Assembly (NCBI RefSeq): GCF_932526225.1
Contig: NC_064041.1
Location: 11,764,813 to 11,828,812 of the forward strand
DNA: 64,000 nt
Source: Nematostella vectensis
Lineage: Eukaryota; Cnidaria; Anthozoa; Actiniaria; Edwardsiidae
Direction: 5' to 3'
Below the pieces are notes generated by a model. The model made no database searches. It was not told the DNA's origin and was given only the letters and a program-made list of their open reading frames with translations. The position numbers and the translations under genes were made by a program. Below are positions 12,101-27,100 of this stretch, in pieces (position 1 is the stretch's first letter; each line of letters begins with the position of its first letter).

Positions 12101-15100
12101 ATTTCTCTACAAAACAAACAGTCGAATTATCGACAATAATCAGTCCTTACAATCGGGAGGAAAGAAGGGTAAACCTAAAATTCGAATTTGTTCTAGAGAC
12201 AAGAAAAGCACGGTGAAGGGTGCAAGTTTTCTTGTTTTCTTATCGCACCATACGCTTTGTTTTGCTAGTAAATGTAAATTTGTGCAGTTGTTGTGCATTC
12301 CCTTTCACATATACCAAGTCTTGATGGCAGTTTTTCTTTAAAAACATTAGAACTATTCAGGAATTATAATGCTAGTACCAGCATTTGTTTGTTTGTTTAT
12401 TAAAAGAGAATTAAATACAATCGAGTTTTTTTTTGGCCGTTCACTCATTGATAAGTTTCAGTCCTCGCATCGTATCTACTTTTTAGATTCTAGATTTCCA
12501 GTCGTTTCTCTTTGAGATTGATATCTTGACGTTTTTTAATCTCTTTGTGTAGATGATTTATGTCTCGCTTCCCTTGCAATCTATAGGTTTCATTATTTAT
12601 TGCGTTGTTTAGTGCGTAAAAAATGTTCTTCTAAGAGCGTGTTTCGTTCTTGTGACAATTCGCAATAAATTGAACAAAAAAAAATATAAACATTTTTTCT
12701 CTGTATTATTTCAAAGCATAGACGCTTTCAAAATATGCACTCTCCTTCGCAGAAATATAGATGGGTTACTTTTTGCCTTGTAATATCGTTTCGCGATTAT
12801 TTACAGCGTATATCTTATTGCTTTGATCGCCTGCTATAATTAAAGTTATCTCTCACATGAACAGGTGCATGGACACGCGCCTGTAGAGACGCCTGATTTT
12901 TTTAAATGTTTGTTTGAATCGGACAAATAAAAGTCAAATAATATTGATGACTGTTCTATTGATGGCTTATTGATAGTCGTTAATTATGTTAATAGCACTA
13001 ATGAATTTCGTTTTTTTCTAACAAATTGAAAATTTAGTCAGTTCTTTGAGAGGAAAATGATCCCATCGCTTCTTTTAAGCAACCGTTGTCCATCCTCATT
13101 GATGCTCGACAGTTCTTCAATGAGACTTAAGATCTCGTGAACATTCTCCGTTAAGGCACGGAATCCTTTCACTTGGGTCATGAAATCAAGAACTAAATTC
13201 CCCTCTACTGAACTCTCATCCAAGACTTCAGTAACATCAAGGGAATATTCTTGCATGTGGAGATCCACCTTCAATCCTCGTTTCTTGGCGATCTGCGTGA
13301 TTTCTTGTGCGTATGAGTCAAATCGAGGGTCATTACTTACTTGTTTCACCGGAACCGACCTGCCAATGACTGCGTTAAGAATACGATCACACCCCTCAAC
13401 AATACAAAGCAAGGTACCATTCTCATGTAAAAGCTTTTCGAAACAAAAACTAAGGGCTTCGCTGGGATCAGCGTAATAGATGCTATGGATAAAATGCACA
13501 ATGTCGAATTGTTTTTCTTGTGGCTCATTCTGCATTTGTTCTTGTTTGTACTCTTGAAATGTCTGTTGTTTAACAGTGGAAGCGACTTGTTCACCTGTTT
13601 TGTCGAGAAAGGCTTTGTACTCACTAACCGACTCCTCGCTGGGATCTATTGCACAAGTGAATATCTTGGTGCTCTTCTGTGTCTTGTGTTTACGTAGCTC
13701 ATCTTGGATTACGTTAACGATGTAGCGATCCATTGAACCATCTCCACATCCAACGCTCAAAATATTCAATTCCGCTCTGTTTTCATCTCGATGAATCATC
13801 TTTCTCACAACACTTGGAAGATGCTTGCTTATGAGTTCTCGATCTTTGACACCTTCGTCGCTTTTTCTTAGAAATGCTTCTAAGCTTTTCTTGTAATACT
13901 CTCTGTCTTTGAGAATCGAGGATGCCATGTTAAACAACAGTTTCTTCAAAACGAGCTAACTATTATGAAGCAGAGAGACAAGCAGTCCAATATTATTCAG
14001 CTAGCTTTTCCACAGATCAGCAATATTGGACTGCTTGTCTGACAAGTGTAAGCAAGCGTAAATGCATATTGTTGAAGACTCTAGTAACGAATTGAGGACC
14101 CCTAACGGAACGGTTCGTGTCAAACGAAACAATCAATGACGGCACATTGCTCTATTTGCTTATGTTGCCCACCCCCTCCCCCATAATTTCAGAGAAGTTT
14201 GATTATAGAATAATGCAGTGCAACACGTGATCACGGTTCTGTAAAGTAGGCCAATAAGGACGCAAGAAAAGTACAAGCTGATTGGCATGAACTTCAGTAA
14301 CCAGAGATGAGTGCTTACCAGGGCATGCACTTCATGGGTGAACTAAGCCCTATCTACACTAACAATTGTTAGTTGACAACTATATTTGTTGGCATCTACA
14401 CTAGTAACTTTTCATGTGTGACAATTTTTAATTGCAGAGAAAAAGCAAACCTGCTAGCTTTTGGACAACTATAGTTAAAACATAAAAAGTGCCGATTTTG
14501 CTCCATCTACCGACTTTTCTCTATCTACGCTACGCGCCTCGTGACTCCACACATTTTGATCATGAGGTGACGGATTCTTCTACTCTGCATAGATTGTATG
14601 CACATGCACAAACAATGCAAAAGAATGAGCACCATTACCTATAACATTACTTAATCATGTCCGACATACAAAGGTTCTACTTTGTAACAGCATTATAAAA
14701 TACCCCCAGTGCTTCAGATACCAACCGACATATAGAGGTTACGAACCTTTTTCTTGCTTCATCCCTGCTCTCCTTGCCCACTACTTGGGGTCCCATCGGC
14801 CTTTGCGGCCTTTGCAGTGCCTGCTGTTTCCAGTCCTTGTAGCTGTGGCCGGGTTCCTCAGAAAGCCAGCGTTTGGCCTGGGTACGAATCTCGCCAATAC
14901 CTTTAATGGTGCCAAGGCTATCCCAGTCTTTACCCTACAAAAATGAGAAGAGTGTCTAAAAATGATAGTAACGGAGCAATTTGTGCCATACCAAACTAAG
15001 GACCCTTGTACCAAGTAGATCACACCAAAACAGTCGCCGCAAAAGAAAAGAGGACCTTCAGACAAGGAAGTGTGTGGTTTGTAGGGTGTGAATACAATAC

Positions 15101-18100
15101 ATCACTTTGTTCTTCTTGCTGGTAGGAGCACGAGGCTTGACAAGGCGAAGAAGGATCTCCAGGTGAGGTAAGATGTGTGTTTGAAGGGTAAGGGTACGAT
15201 ATCTTACATTGTTCTGCTTGCTGGTGAGTGCCAGGGGTTTGACAAGGCGCAGCAGGACCTTCAGCCAAGGTAGGGTGTGTGTTTGTAGGGTGTGTGTTTG
15301 TAGGGTGTGGATACAATACATTGCCTAGGCTGGTGGGTGCAGGGGGCGTGACAAGCCGAAGGAGGACCTTCAGGCAAGGTAGGGTGTGTGTTTGTAGGGT
15401 GTGGATACAATACATTGCCTAGTTCATAAGGCTGGTGGGTGCAGGGGGCTTGACAAGCCGAAGAAGGATCTTCCGGTAAGGTAGGGTGTGGGTTTGTGGG
15501 GTGTGGGTGCGATACATTAAACATTACTTTGTTCTTCTTGCTGGTAGGGGCAGGGGGCTTGACAAGGCGAAGGAGGATCTTCAGGCAAGGTAGGGTGATG
15601 CTTTCCATCACTAGCGGACTGTGCGCCTCAACCGACATCATGAATACCCGCATGACTGAAACAAAATAACAAAGCAAAGAACGCATGATCAGAACCAATC
15701 ATCGTGTCATCGTCAAAGAAATACTACATTTAGCCATAACCCCAAACACAAACACTCTTGAACTATACAATGCGCTACCATCTAGAACAAAGGCCTGCAA
15801 AATGAACCGCTGGCTTACCGCAACGCAAACGCTGCTCCCAACATTGGTCCTCCATCTCTATAGTGTTGCTAAGCAACAGCATCTCTCGGCCGATACCAGA
15901 CACCTGAAAAACACAAAGCATGTTTTACATATATTCAACCATCAAAATCGAATCACTTCGATGTATAAAGTACCAACTCATTAGTTTGCAAAAGACAGAA
16001 TGAACCACTTATGTCTCAAGAGAATGCTTAACGCATCATGGCGTTGAAACGAAGTCTTCAAACGATCTTAACCTTTTTAAGATATGGCTGTACTCGATTA
16101 TCCATGCATTGCAGTGAGGGCAGCCTCAGCAAAAGTAATTCTCGAATTCTCATTAAGACGAAAGCACAAAAGCAAGGTAAAAGAAGAAAACGTAACCATT
16201 GCATCCTCGTCGAGTGGATAGAGTACCAAGTATAAGTTTCCAATAGGCAAAATGGATCATTTAATCTCATAATAAGAGAATGCTTACCAGATCATGACGT
16301 TGAAACGAAGATACCACGACTATATATAGCGGTAATATCGCAAGTTTTCTTACGGTCAATTACGTAAAAATTAGCGATGACTTTAAACGGAAAAAGTAAA
16401 AATATTTCAAAATAATAAAAGTAGTGTGTCTATTGGAAGTTTCTTTGAGAATGTGACTAATAATTTAGAGCGGATTGCCTGCTTATTAGCGCAGATTCTC
16501 TCGTCGGTTGAGGCCTACGTCGGCCCGACGTAGACCTCAACCGGTGCGTTTGCCGCCTTAAAGCATGCCCTTAGTGTACAAGTAATTCTCACCATTGCGG
16601 GGTTGGAGCGTTGCCCTGCCAACGCATCTGTCACTCTCTGCTCAAGGATGTGGTCTAGTTTCTCAGTAGCGCCCACGTTATTCTTGGTCAGCAGGCATAG
16701 CAAGTGCCTAACGTCACCACGCATCTGGGCTGTGCCTTGATGGAGGTTGAAGTCAACAAGTTCTTGAATGAGGCCCTGTTTGGATACGAATTGTCAAAAT
16801 GAGTCGTTACATTACGACGCGCGCTCGCGTAGGCATTTTCACCGATTTCGAACGACTTTAAACCTTCACATTCATCGATGGGAATATTCTATCATTTGAA
16901 AAAAAAATCTACAGCATCTTATAATACTTTGTTGAAGAGCCTTTCTTATGAAGTTTTAAATAAAATATGTGCAAATGGGAGAAATTGTTTTACTAAAGGG
17001 GGTGGGGGGGGTATCGGAGAGGGTTGCTAAAATTGGAGGGGTTTATTTAATATACACACCTCCTCCACAAGCCTCTCCCTTGTGGCTGGGATCATGGCGA
17101 GTGCTCGGAGCAGGGTGACGCAGTGTTCAGTAGCGGCAGCAGCACATCCATAACAGGTTCCCGGCACCACCTTACCACTCTGCAGCATGGACAAGCTGCG
17201 GGGAAGGGCGTGGTTCAGCATGGAAGGGTGAGAGGTCCTGTCGCGGGTTGAACCCTGGGAGCTGTCAATGGTACCCTCTCGAATGCGGCAGTCATACTCT
17301 AGGAGTTCTTTGCGAGAGGCTAGCACTTTCTGTACGAATGGAAAATCTGACATGAGTGCTGTCATTAGGAGTAGGGTCTATGCCAGTCACCATTTTGTCA
17401 TCCTAGCAAAATACCAAGTGTGAGGAAGCATCAATTTTCATCGGCTTAATAGGAAGGTTATTGCGATATTTTTGGGCGAAATTGGTAAATAATTTCTTCC
17501 AGTTTTTAATAAAAACAATAACAAAATGTGGCTTTAAAGAAGCAAGGAAACAAACAAAAATTCCATCTAAATTCAACATAAAAACTATTTACGAATTGAA
17601 TTGCTCCAAGCTCTGTTCATATTTTTTGCAAGGAAACAAACAAAAATTCCATCTAAATTCATCATAAGAACTATTTATGAATTGAATTGCTCCAAGCTCT
17701 GGTCATTCTTCGACATTTTTATTCCTACCGAATGATTCCTGGAATTAAGCGCCAAACACGAACGGATTTTTTTGGTCTAGTTATCGTCCTACAAAGTATC
17801 CATTTCTACCGGCTAACGTGAACAAGCAACTGGGATACTTTCGATAAAAAAAAAAATCAAAAAAGTATCAGACATCAGTCGTGGATAGCTATCTCAAAGT
17901 TTTCTTGCAAAAAGACCGTTTTATTTTCAAATGTAAATACAAAAATGAGTGGTAGACGACAATTTTTAGCAAACAAACCAAACGATTACACCGAGCTAAG
18001 TGAAGAATCCTCGTCTGTTGTAAGCGGTATTCGTACCTGCGTGATCTTGCTCAGATCGTCGAAGTTTGTCTTGCACTCCACACAGTAGCGGTGAGCCAGC

Positions 18101-21100
18101 GCCTGGATGGACTTGTTGACAGTGGATGATGATGTGGTTCCCGTTTGGACAGCAGAGGCGTACGTCGCGGCCGGTACCCCAGCTACACTACTACCCTCAG
18201 ACTAAGGAAGTGAATTAATGGTTAGCATATACCAGCAACAACTCTACCATCAGACTAAGGTAGTGAATTAATGGTTAGCATATACCAGCAACACCTCTAC
18301 CCTCAGACTAAGGTAGCGAATTAATGGTTAGCATATACCAGCGACACTACTAACCCACAGACTAAGGAAGTGAATTAATGATTAGCATATACCAGCAACA
18401 CCTCTACCCTCAGGCGAAGGAAGTGAATTAATGGTTAGCATATACCAGCAACACCTCTACCCTCAGACTAAGGTAGTGAATTAATGGTTAGCATATACCA
18501 GCAACACCTCTACCCTCAGACTAAGGTAGTGAATTAAAGGTTAGCATATACCAGCAACACCTCTACCCTCAGACTAAGGTAGTGAATTAATGGTTAGCAT
18601 AATGTTATACCTGAAACACTACCTCGATCAGACATATACCAGCGACACTACTAACCCACAGACTAAGGTAGTGGAATAAGGATTAGCATATACCAGCTAC
18701 ACTACTACCCTCAGACTAAGGAAGTGAAATAATGGTTAGCATATACCAGCAACACCTCTACCCTCAGACTAAGGTAGTGAATTAATGGTTAGCATAATGT
18801 TATACCTGAAACACTACCTCGATCAGACATATACCAGCGACACTACTAACCCACAGACTAAGGTAGTGGAATAAGGATTAGCATATACCAGCTACACTAC
18901 TACCCTCAGACTAAGGTAGTGAATTAATGGTTAGCATGTACCAGCAACACCTCTACCCTCAGACTAAGGTAGTGGAATAAGGATTAGCATATACCAGCGA
19001 CACTACTAACCCACAGACTAAGGTAGTGGAATAAGGATTAGCATATACCAGCAACACCTCTACCCTCAGACTAAGGTAGTGAATTAAAGGTTAGCATATA
19101 CCAGCAACACCTCTACCCTCAGACTAAGGTAGTGAATTAAAGGTTAGCATATACCAGCAACACCTCTACCCTCAGACTAAGGTAGTGAATTAATGGTGAG
19201 CATATACCAGCAACACCTCTACCCTCAGACTAAGGTAGTGAATTAAAGGAAATACTACACTACACTCAGAATAAAGTAGTGAATTAAACTACCCTCTGAA
19301 TTAGTTTGACTAGTGTGACTGTACCACTCACAAAGTAACAGCTGCTCTGATAGTAGCACTCACAAAGTAAAGTGGTTTTAACCGGTGAAACAAAGTGTAG
19401 TAGTCAAAGTGTAATAGTCAGGAAAACACAAAAGAGAACAATGGAATTATATCGCGATAAAGGGTAAAAGTGTATTTCACGGGTTAAAAAAATCACTCTA
19501 ACAGCTGTGATAGTAGTACTGACAAAGTAACAGCTGTGATAGTAGCACCGTCAAAGTAACAGCTATGATAGTAGCACTGACAAAGTAACAGCTATGATAG
19601 TAGCACCGACAAAGTAACAGCTATGATAGTAGCACTGACAAAGTAACAGCTATGATAGTAGCACCGTCAAAGTAACAGCTATGATAGTAGCACTGACAAA
19701 GTAACAGCTATGATAGTAGCACTGACAAAGTAACAGCTATGATAGTAGCACTGTCAAAGTAACAGCTATGATAGTACCACCGACAAAGTAACAGCTATGA
19801 TAGTAGCATCGACAAAGTAACAGCTATGATAGTAGCACCGACAAAGTAACAGCTCTGATAGTACCACCGACAAAGTAACAGCTATGATAGTACCACCGAC
19901 AAAGTAACAGCTATGATAGTAGCACTGACAAAGTAACAGCTATGATAGTAGCACTGACAAAGTAACAGCTATGATAGTAGCACTAACAAAGTAACAGCTA
20001 TGATAGTAGCACCGACAAAGTAACAGCTGTGATAGTAGCACTGTCAAAGTAACAGCTCTGATAGTAGCACCGTCAAAGTAACAGCTATGATAGTAGCACT
20101 AACAAAGTAACAGCTATGATAGTAGCACCGACAAAGTAACAGCTATGATAGTAGCACCGTCAAAGTAACAGCTATGATAGTAGCACCGACAAAGTAACAG
20201 CTATGATAGTAGCACTGACAAAGTAACAGCTATGATATCAGCACCGTCAAAGTAACAGCTATGATAGTAGCACCGTCAAAGTAACAGCTATGATAGTAGC
20301 ACCGAAAAAGTAACAGATATGATAGTAGCACCGACAAAGTAACAGCTATGATAGTAGCACCGACAAAGTAACAGCTATGATAGTAGCACCGACAAAGTAA
20401 CAGCTATGATAGTAGCACTGACAAAGTAACAGCTATGATATCAGCACCGTCAAAGTAACAGCTATGATAGTAGCACTGTCAAAGTAAAAGCTCTGATAGT
20501 AGCACCGACAAAGTAACAGCTCTGATAGTAGCACTGACAAAGTAACAGCTCTGATAGTAGCACTGACAAAGTAACAGCTATGATAGTAGCACTGACAAAG
20601 TAAAAGCTATGATAGTAGCACTGTCAAAGTAAAAGCTCTGATAGTAGCACCGACAAAGTAACAGCTATGATAGTAGCACCGTCAAAGTAACAGCTATGAT
20701 AGTAGCACCGACAAAGTAACAGCTATGATAGTAGCACCGTCAAAGTAACAGCTATGATAGTAGCACCGACAAAGTAACAGCTATGATAGTAGCACCGACA
20801 AAGTAACATCTCTGATAGTAGCACTGACAAAGTAACAGCTGTGATAGTACCACTGACAAAGTAACAGCTATGATAGTAGCACCGACAAAGTAACAGCTAT
20901 GATAGTAGCACCGTCAAAGTAACAGCTGTGATAGTAGCACTGACAAAGTAACAGCTTGCATGTAGGGAGGGCTTTTTACCTCAGCGTCCCCGTGCTCCAT
21001 TATGCGTGTTAGTAGCAGGTCCAGGGGCTGCCTGTGGGCCACGAGTTGGCGATACACGCGATCAGCGCGCTCCAACAGGGAGTTGATACTGGCTACAGCC

Positions 21101-24100
21101 TGGAAACAAAACACAGGAAATAATTGGTCAATACTCGCTATACTCGATATATATATATATGTGTGTGATATTATAGCGTGATATATATATATAGTGATGC
21201 AGGGGTAAATATCCCATAAGGCGAGGCTGAATATCCCGCAATGCAAGGGTGAATATCTCTTAAAGCAGCGTGAATGTATCGTTAGGCAAGGTAAATATCT
21301 TGTGAAGCATGGGTGAATATCCCGTAAATCGGGGTGAATATCCCGTAAAGCAGGTTGAATATCTCCTAAGGCATAGTGAATATCTCGTAAAGCATGGGTG
21401 AATATCTAGTAGGCTGGATGAATACCGCTCAAGGCGTTGAAAACCTCAATAACAAAAGTTTTGTACACAGACAGACAATGGGCCACCATCACCCACCTTT
21501 TTCCTGTCGTCCTCGTTGTCTATTGGGTCCACCGCACAGCAGGGACGAGCAGTCAGAGTGTAGTCAAACTTGGCATACTTGCAAAAGCCACAGGCATTAC
21601 ACAAGAACGGGTCACGCTCGTCATAATTGATAGATCTGGAGAAGACACAATGGGTCACTCAATTAGCGGGTCACGCTCGTCATAGAGTGCATATATGAGA
21701 CAAACTTTAACAGCGTTTTGACTAGAGAACGGCCGTTACACATGCCAAAAAATGCAATTCATACAACTTGTCACACAATATGGGACGCACGATATAAGAC
21801 AAACAGCGCTAATAACATATTGGAAGTTACATACTGCAGCCCAACGCTATTCACACAATGCAACCAAAGGTATCTTTGGCCCTTGTGCTTGTCTCTTCTA
21901 TAGCAACAATGACATTTGCTGCCCTTTTCTCTTTTAAACCAAACATGTAACGTTATATGTTTCATGATTCCTATGGAGGCAAGGGAGACTGAAGGAGTGG
22001 TGGCTCATTTAGATTTTTTGGGTTTAGAGGGGAGGAGAGGTTAAAGAGAATGGAGACGTAAAAAAAACCTTTGTAGCCATGAAAAAAGGAGGGAAGAGTG
22101 GCTGAGGAGGAATAGACTTGTGGAAATTTCAAGAGCGTTTCAATTACCGGCACTTGTGGCACTGGTAGACGTTCTCGCCGCAGTTACTGCACACACCAGG
22201 GTTAGCGGGCACAGACGCGCTGCACCGAGGACATTGAAGAGTCTCTGAGGATGCCTAGAATAATGCAACAAGAAAAAGATCACATCATACTGCAGGGTAA
22301 AAAAGGTGAATGACCAAAAAAAATGACAGTATTTTTAAACTAACCTGGAAGTTCTCATAGAAGTCAGCGTACTCGATCATTAAGTTACAAGCGATGATTG
22401 GAAGAGGAAAGTCAACCTGAATAAGAAACAGACCCAGATTAAGAAAGCAGCGAGAGTTAGGGTGGAAGATCCTGAACATCAATATATCTGCCTCGTAACA
22501 GGTAATCTAGTGGCTTGTTAGAGATGCCCCTTCCCCCCTGAACAACTACCTTGAAATGTAGTGATAAGTGAGGGAAAAATTTGCAGTTAACGTTTCCAAC
22601 AAGAAACCGCCCACAACACTCCACTTAGTATGAAGCATTTTCAAATTCATGACAAGCCCTGGGAAATATATTTACAGTGCCTGTACACAGTCGCACGTGA
22701 AGTGCAAAACAACACACCAATCTGGCAATTGCGCTACAACACAAAGGGCTTAGAGCAATGCTTGCTAACCTTGAGTTCTGTCTGCCCTGGGGTCAGGTGA
22801 CATTTCTTTGCTTTGTGCCAAAGCGGTCTCCTGAACAAATAAAAATGGATAAAGCAATCATCATGCTTCGGCCATATTATCACGGACTTGGCAAACATAT
22901 TATACCAATAACTTACAAAAGGCTGTGCTAATTTGTACTTTTTACTACATCCTGTATACAAGTGTCTCGGACAGTAATAAAGGGGCTGTGAAATAAAGGA
23001 CTCCAGGGATGTTTGTATCCTGGTTGAAATTCTAATATTGCCGTAGGTGTACAGCATATGTCTTAAAAAAGCGATAAGTGCTAAAACAAAGAATAAGACT
23101 ATACCAGCAGCGAATTAAAGAGACAAAACCGCTAAAATAGTATTCGAAGGCAGCAAATATTTTTTAGTATAAACGCTGATTTAAAGTTGTCCTCGCTAAG
23201 TCTATGTGCAGTCAAAGAGATCCGTGAACTCACTTGTTTTTCAGCTCTACCACAGACTGGACAGTACGGTTGTTGTAGTACAAGTTGATGGTACGAACCT
23301 GGTGAAAACAAGTATTAACAACCAATTTCTTAACTTTGTATTTTTTATTTGTCTTATTGAAGTTAACATGAGAGAACTACATAGTCTTCAAACAAGCAAA
23401 GAAACAAGTAAACAGAGAATCGACCCATACTGGCCCGTATGTCCTTGATGTTCTTAGTTCTTTTTATCTTCTTTTTTTAGTGTACTAGTGGAAGACATGT
23501 TAGCTTATAATTGTTCTAGATCCTCACAATTTTCTGGTTTTAGTAAATGGCATTGAACGCTTACATAATGTTATAGTTCCTTACAATTTTTTGTCTCTTT
23601 CAGTCTATTACTAGGATACATGTGGCTTATGTACAGTTCTAGTTCCTTCTCCTTGCCAGTTTCTGTCTCTAAAGTAGTAGGAGACATTGTCAACTTATGT
23701 GATGCTGATGCTGATTATGTGAGTTTTTACCATTTTCTGTCTCTTTGAGTCTATAATTAGGAGATATGTAATGTTCTAGTCCCTTACCATTTTCTGTCTC
23801 TTTGAGTCTATAATTAGGAGACATGTAATGTTCTAGTCCCTTACCATTTTCTGTCTCTTTGAGTCTATAATTAGGAGACATGTAATGTTCTAGTCCCTTA
23901 CCATTTTCTGTCTCTTTGAGTCTATAATTAGGAGACATGTAATGTTCTAGTCCCTTACCATTTTCTGTCTCTTTGAGTCTATAATTAGGAGATATGTAAT
24001 GTTCTAGTTCCTTACCATTTTCTGTCTCTTTCAGTCTATAATTAGGAGACATGTAATGTTCTAGTTCCTTACCATTTTCTGTCTTTTGAGGTCTGCCACT

Positions 24101-27100
24101 CGCAGTGTTATGCGTGAGATGGTGTGATTTCCAGTGAGTTTTACGAGTTGGGAGGTGGTGGTGAACCGGGAATCTGCCTTGATGGACGACAGCTTCAGGC
24201 TCTGTAACAAATGGTTACAAAACGTATGTTAGATTATTGTCATTTTATGTAATGTATAAAGTACTAACTAAATTACAGGAAAATTTGGAAGATAATTATC
24301 AACAATACTTAAAAAGGAAACAAAGGGGGGAAACCCATTCACTTGTTCAATGGTTCTATCAAGCTAACAACTCTTCAAGTCTCTTTGAACATTATCAGTA
24401 AATGTATGAAGGATCGGTTAATCTGTTAAAGCTTTTGCAGTATTTTCAGGTATAAAACTAATTTGTCTTCCAATATCAAGTAAAAAAATAACATAGGTGT
24501 GGTTGATAAGGGCTGTTTCAAAATAATTCCTTGCAAAGGGAAACTAATGCGGCCATATTCACTGCCTCAATGTATTAATAAATATGATCACTAACCTGGA
24601 ATGCGACCTCAGGGTTGTTGCATACTAGACATGGATCACTCTCCAGGTAGTAGCCATCAAACTCGACAAAGCCAGACAACATCCTGATCAACAACAAGAA
24701 CAAGGTTAACTGAATTGAGCCCTGATAATCAGAACATTGAATCAATATTAATGAGGATGGTCGTATCGAGGAGGGGGTATCCCGAAGTAATTGGAACCAT
24801 TTTCAGATTTGAACACGTTGTAGCTATGATGGTTGTCAAATATTGTATTAGTGTGGAGTGGGGTGGGAGATAACAGTATTCTGTGTTGAATGAGGTGAGG
24901 GATAGTGTTTGTACCTGTACACGTTGGAGTTCGGGTGGTTGCCAAGGATGGTATTCTGAGTCTTCAGTAGTTGCACAGCCTTTTCGCAGTATGAGTTGAA
25001 CTAGAAGAGGAACAAAGCAGTTTAAGTCAGATAGGGCATATGTGATACGAAGTTAAGTTTAAAATCTCCGATTATGAGCAATAAAATGCTCTATAACAGA
25101 CTTGTCTTTATTTAGGCTATCACAAATGAGAATGCAGAGCACACGTTTTTTTTTTCGTGATTTGAACCACAAATCTGCCACGGTACATGCCAAGCGTCAG
25201 GCATTTTAGCTGGTATGGCCTAATGTAATACTATTACTGTGAAAAAATATTGTGACACTTTTTGTGGCGCAATATAGTACAGTCGTTCAGGTCAGCTCTT
25301 CTTTCAAACTGGCATCCAACCTCAAATGTGTTCCCAAGGGGCTTTTCCTTTGGTGGGTAAAGCAATTAGAGGTAAGCAGAAAAGAGAGAGAGAGAGTTAA
25401 AGAGAGTTAAATTTACGGCATATCAAATATGACAAGACGTGTTACAGACCTTGTCTGTCTTTGCAGCACTCTTGATGGTAAAGTAACCGAGAAGATCTAC
25501 AAACTGGGCCGCCCTGCGCCCATAGCCAGGCAACTCTGGCCAGATCTTCCACATCATATCTGACAGCTTGTCTTGCTGGCTTGGCGTGGAGTGCCTGGAA
25601 AAGATGTGCAAAAGATAAACAATTCCGGCTAGCTAAGTATCAAACTCATGATCAAGCAAACTTTTATGAGTTCAGCGCTTGAAATTTGTGTGATATTTTT
25701 ATGGCCTCTAGATGCTAAGTTTGTCAGGTACTATTTACACATGTACTTAAGTTGCAGTATGTGTTACTTGCATAATTATCTTCCTTGCGCACTTATGTTA
25801 TGTGTTATTTACATGTGTTCTCACGTTATATGTTTCTTCTTGTGCAATTATGTTTTGCACAAATACCATCGAAAATTTCATTCTAGCATCAAGGATACCG
25901 GCACTTGCGGTTTATTAAGGGGATGTAGTACTTCGAGGATTGCAAGATTTCCAAAACGAGACTTCATTCAAAATCAAGAGCGGAAAACCTCGTGCTTCAA
26001 TCACCGGTTTCTCAACATTTATTATCTTCCTAATGATCAAACGAAATCTGTAAGTTAGACATTAGATATAATATTGATTTTTGTGAGTATTCCTGTGAAT
26101 TAAGAAGGAATCCAAGAAAAATACATTTCATTAAAGTTATCCTTGTAGCGAGGGAATGCATTTTTGTGATGATCAAAGCAAGCAAACTAAAAGTGAGGAA
26201 ATAAAGAGGGAGATATTACTGTATTTTTATGATGTTGTTATTATTAATATATGTTATATTATTATGTTGTTATTATACAAGCTGGTGTCGGGATTTGAAT
26301 CAAACGCAGTATCACAGCCATTTTATCTCTCGTCGGTTTTTTCTTTCTAATTTGACTTCGCCGCTCAGACAAACAAAACAGTCAAACTATTCAGGGATTT
26401 AGCTTTCTGTGAGTATATTTGCCAATCTTATGGTAACTTAAGTTAGACTTGTTTTCTTCTTCCGAGTTATTTTACATGATCTCTTTTCATTCCTATCGAG
26501 TTGGCAAAACAACAACACGCAACACGCGGGGTAGTAGGACAAAATAAAAGGAGCAAATCCTCACGTGCAGTGGTGGGGTGGTGGTTACTAAAAATAGCCG
26601 GATTCGGACGCGACATGGCGCGCGGGTAATACCAAAGTGTCCCTCTCTTATCTTATGCTCTCTTGGTCACTAACATTTGTACTATGTTATGTGTCACTCA
26701 TGTGTACTTATGTGTTGTGTTACACATGTATTTATGATCTGTATTACACATGTATTTATGTTATGTGTTACGCGTGTTCTTTTTTCATGCTTATGCTATG
26801 TGTCCTTTCCACGACCTTGGGGTTTTAGGATTCTAATGCACCCAACCATGGTACACACATTTCTAAATAAAACTAGAGGCAGCAAACAGGTGATAAAAGG
26901 AGATATGGCAAGACCTACATTTACCTGTTAACATCAATCAGTGATTAGTCCTGGTTCGTTTGATGCCAAGGAACCCAGTCATTACTTACATGTGTACTTC
27001 TGCTATGTGTCACATGTGTACTTCTGCTGTGTGTCACATGTGTACTTCTGCTATGTGTCACATGTGTACTTCTGCTGTGTGTCACATGTGTACTTCTGCT

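Noticed and set aside
15685-16235. Plus-strand frames of 99 and 65 residues upstream of w54
   Set aside because: They overlap UBR4 exon w53 in antisense or intronic sequence and show no recognisable domain.
19490-20960. CRISPR-like or satellite-centromere array
   Set aside because: 29-bp units are contiguous with no spacers and sit in one intron; no cas genes and far too short for a centromere.
25648-26350. 136- and 64-residue plus-strand frames in intron w39-w40
   Set aside because: Composition is AT-rich and low complexity, partly related to the 24-bp repeat; no domain or splice context.
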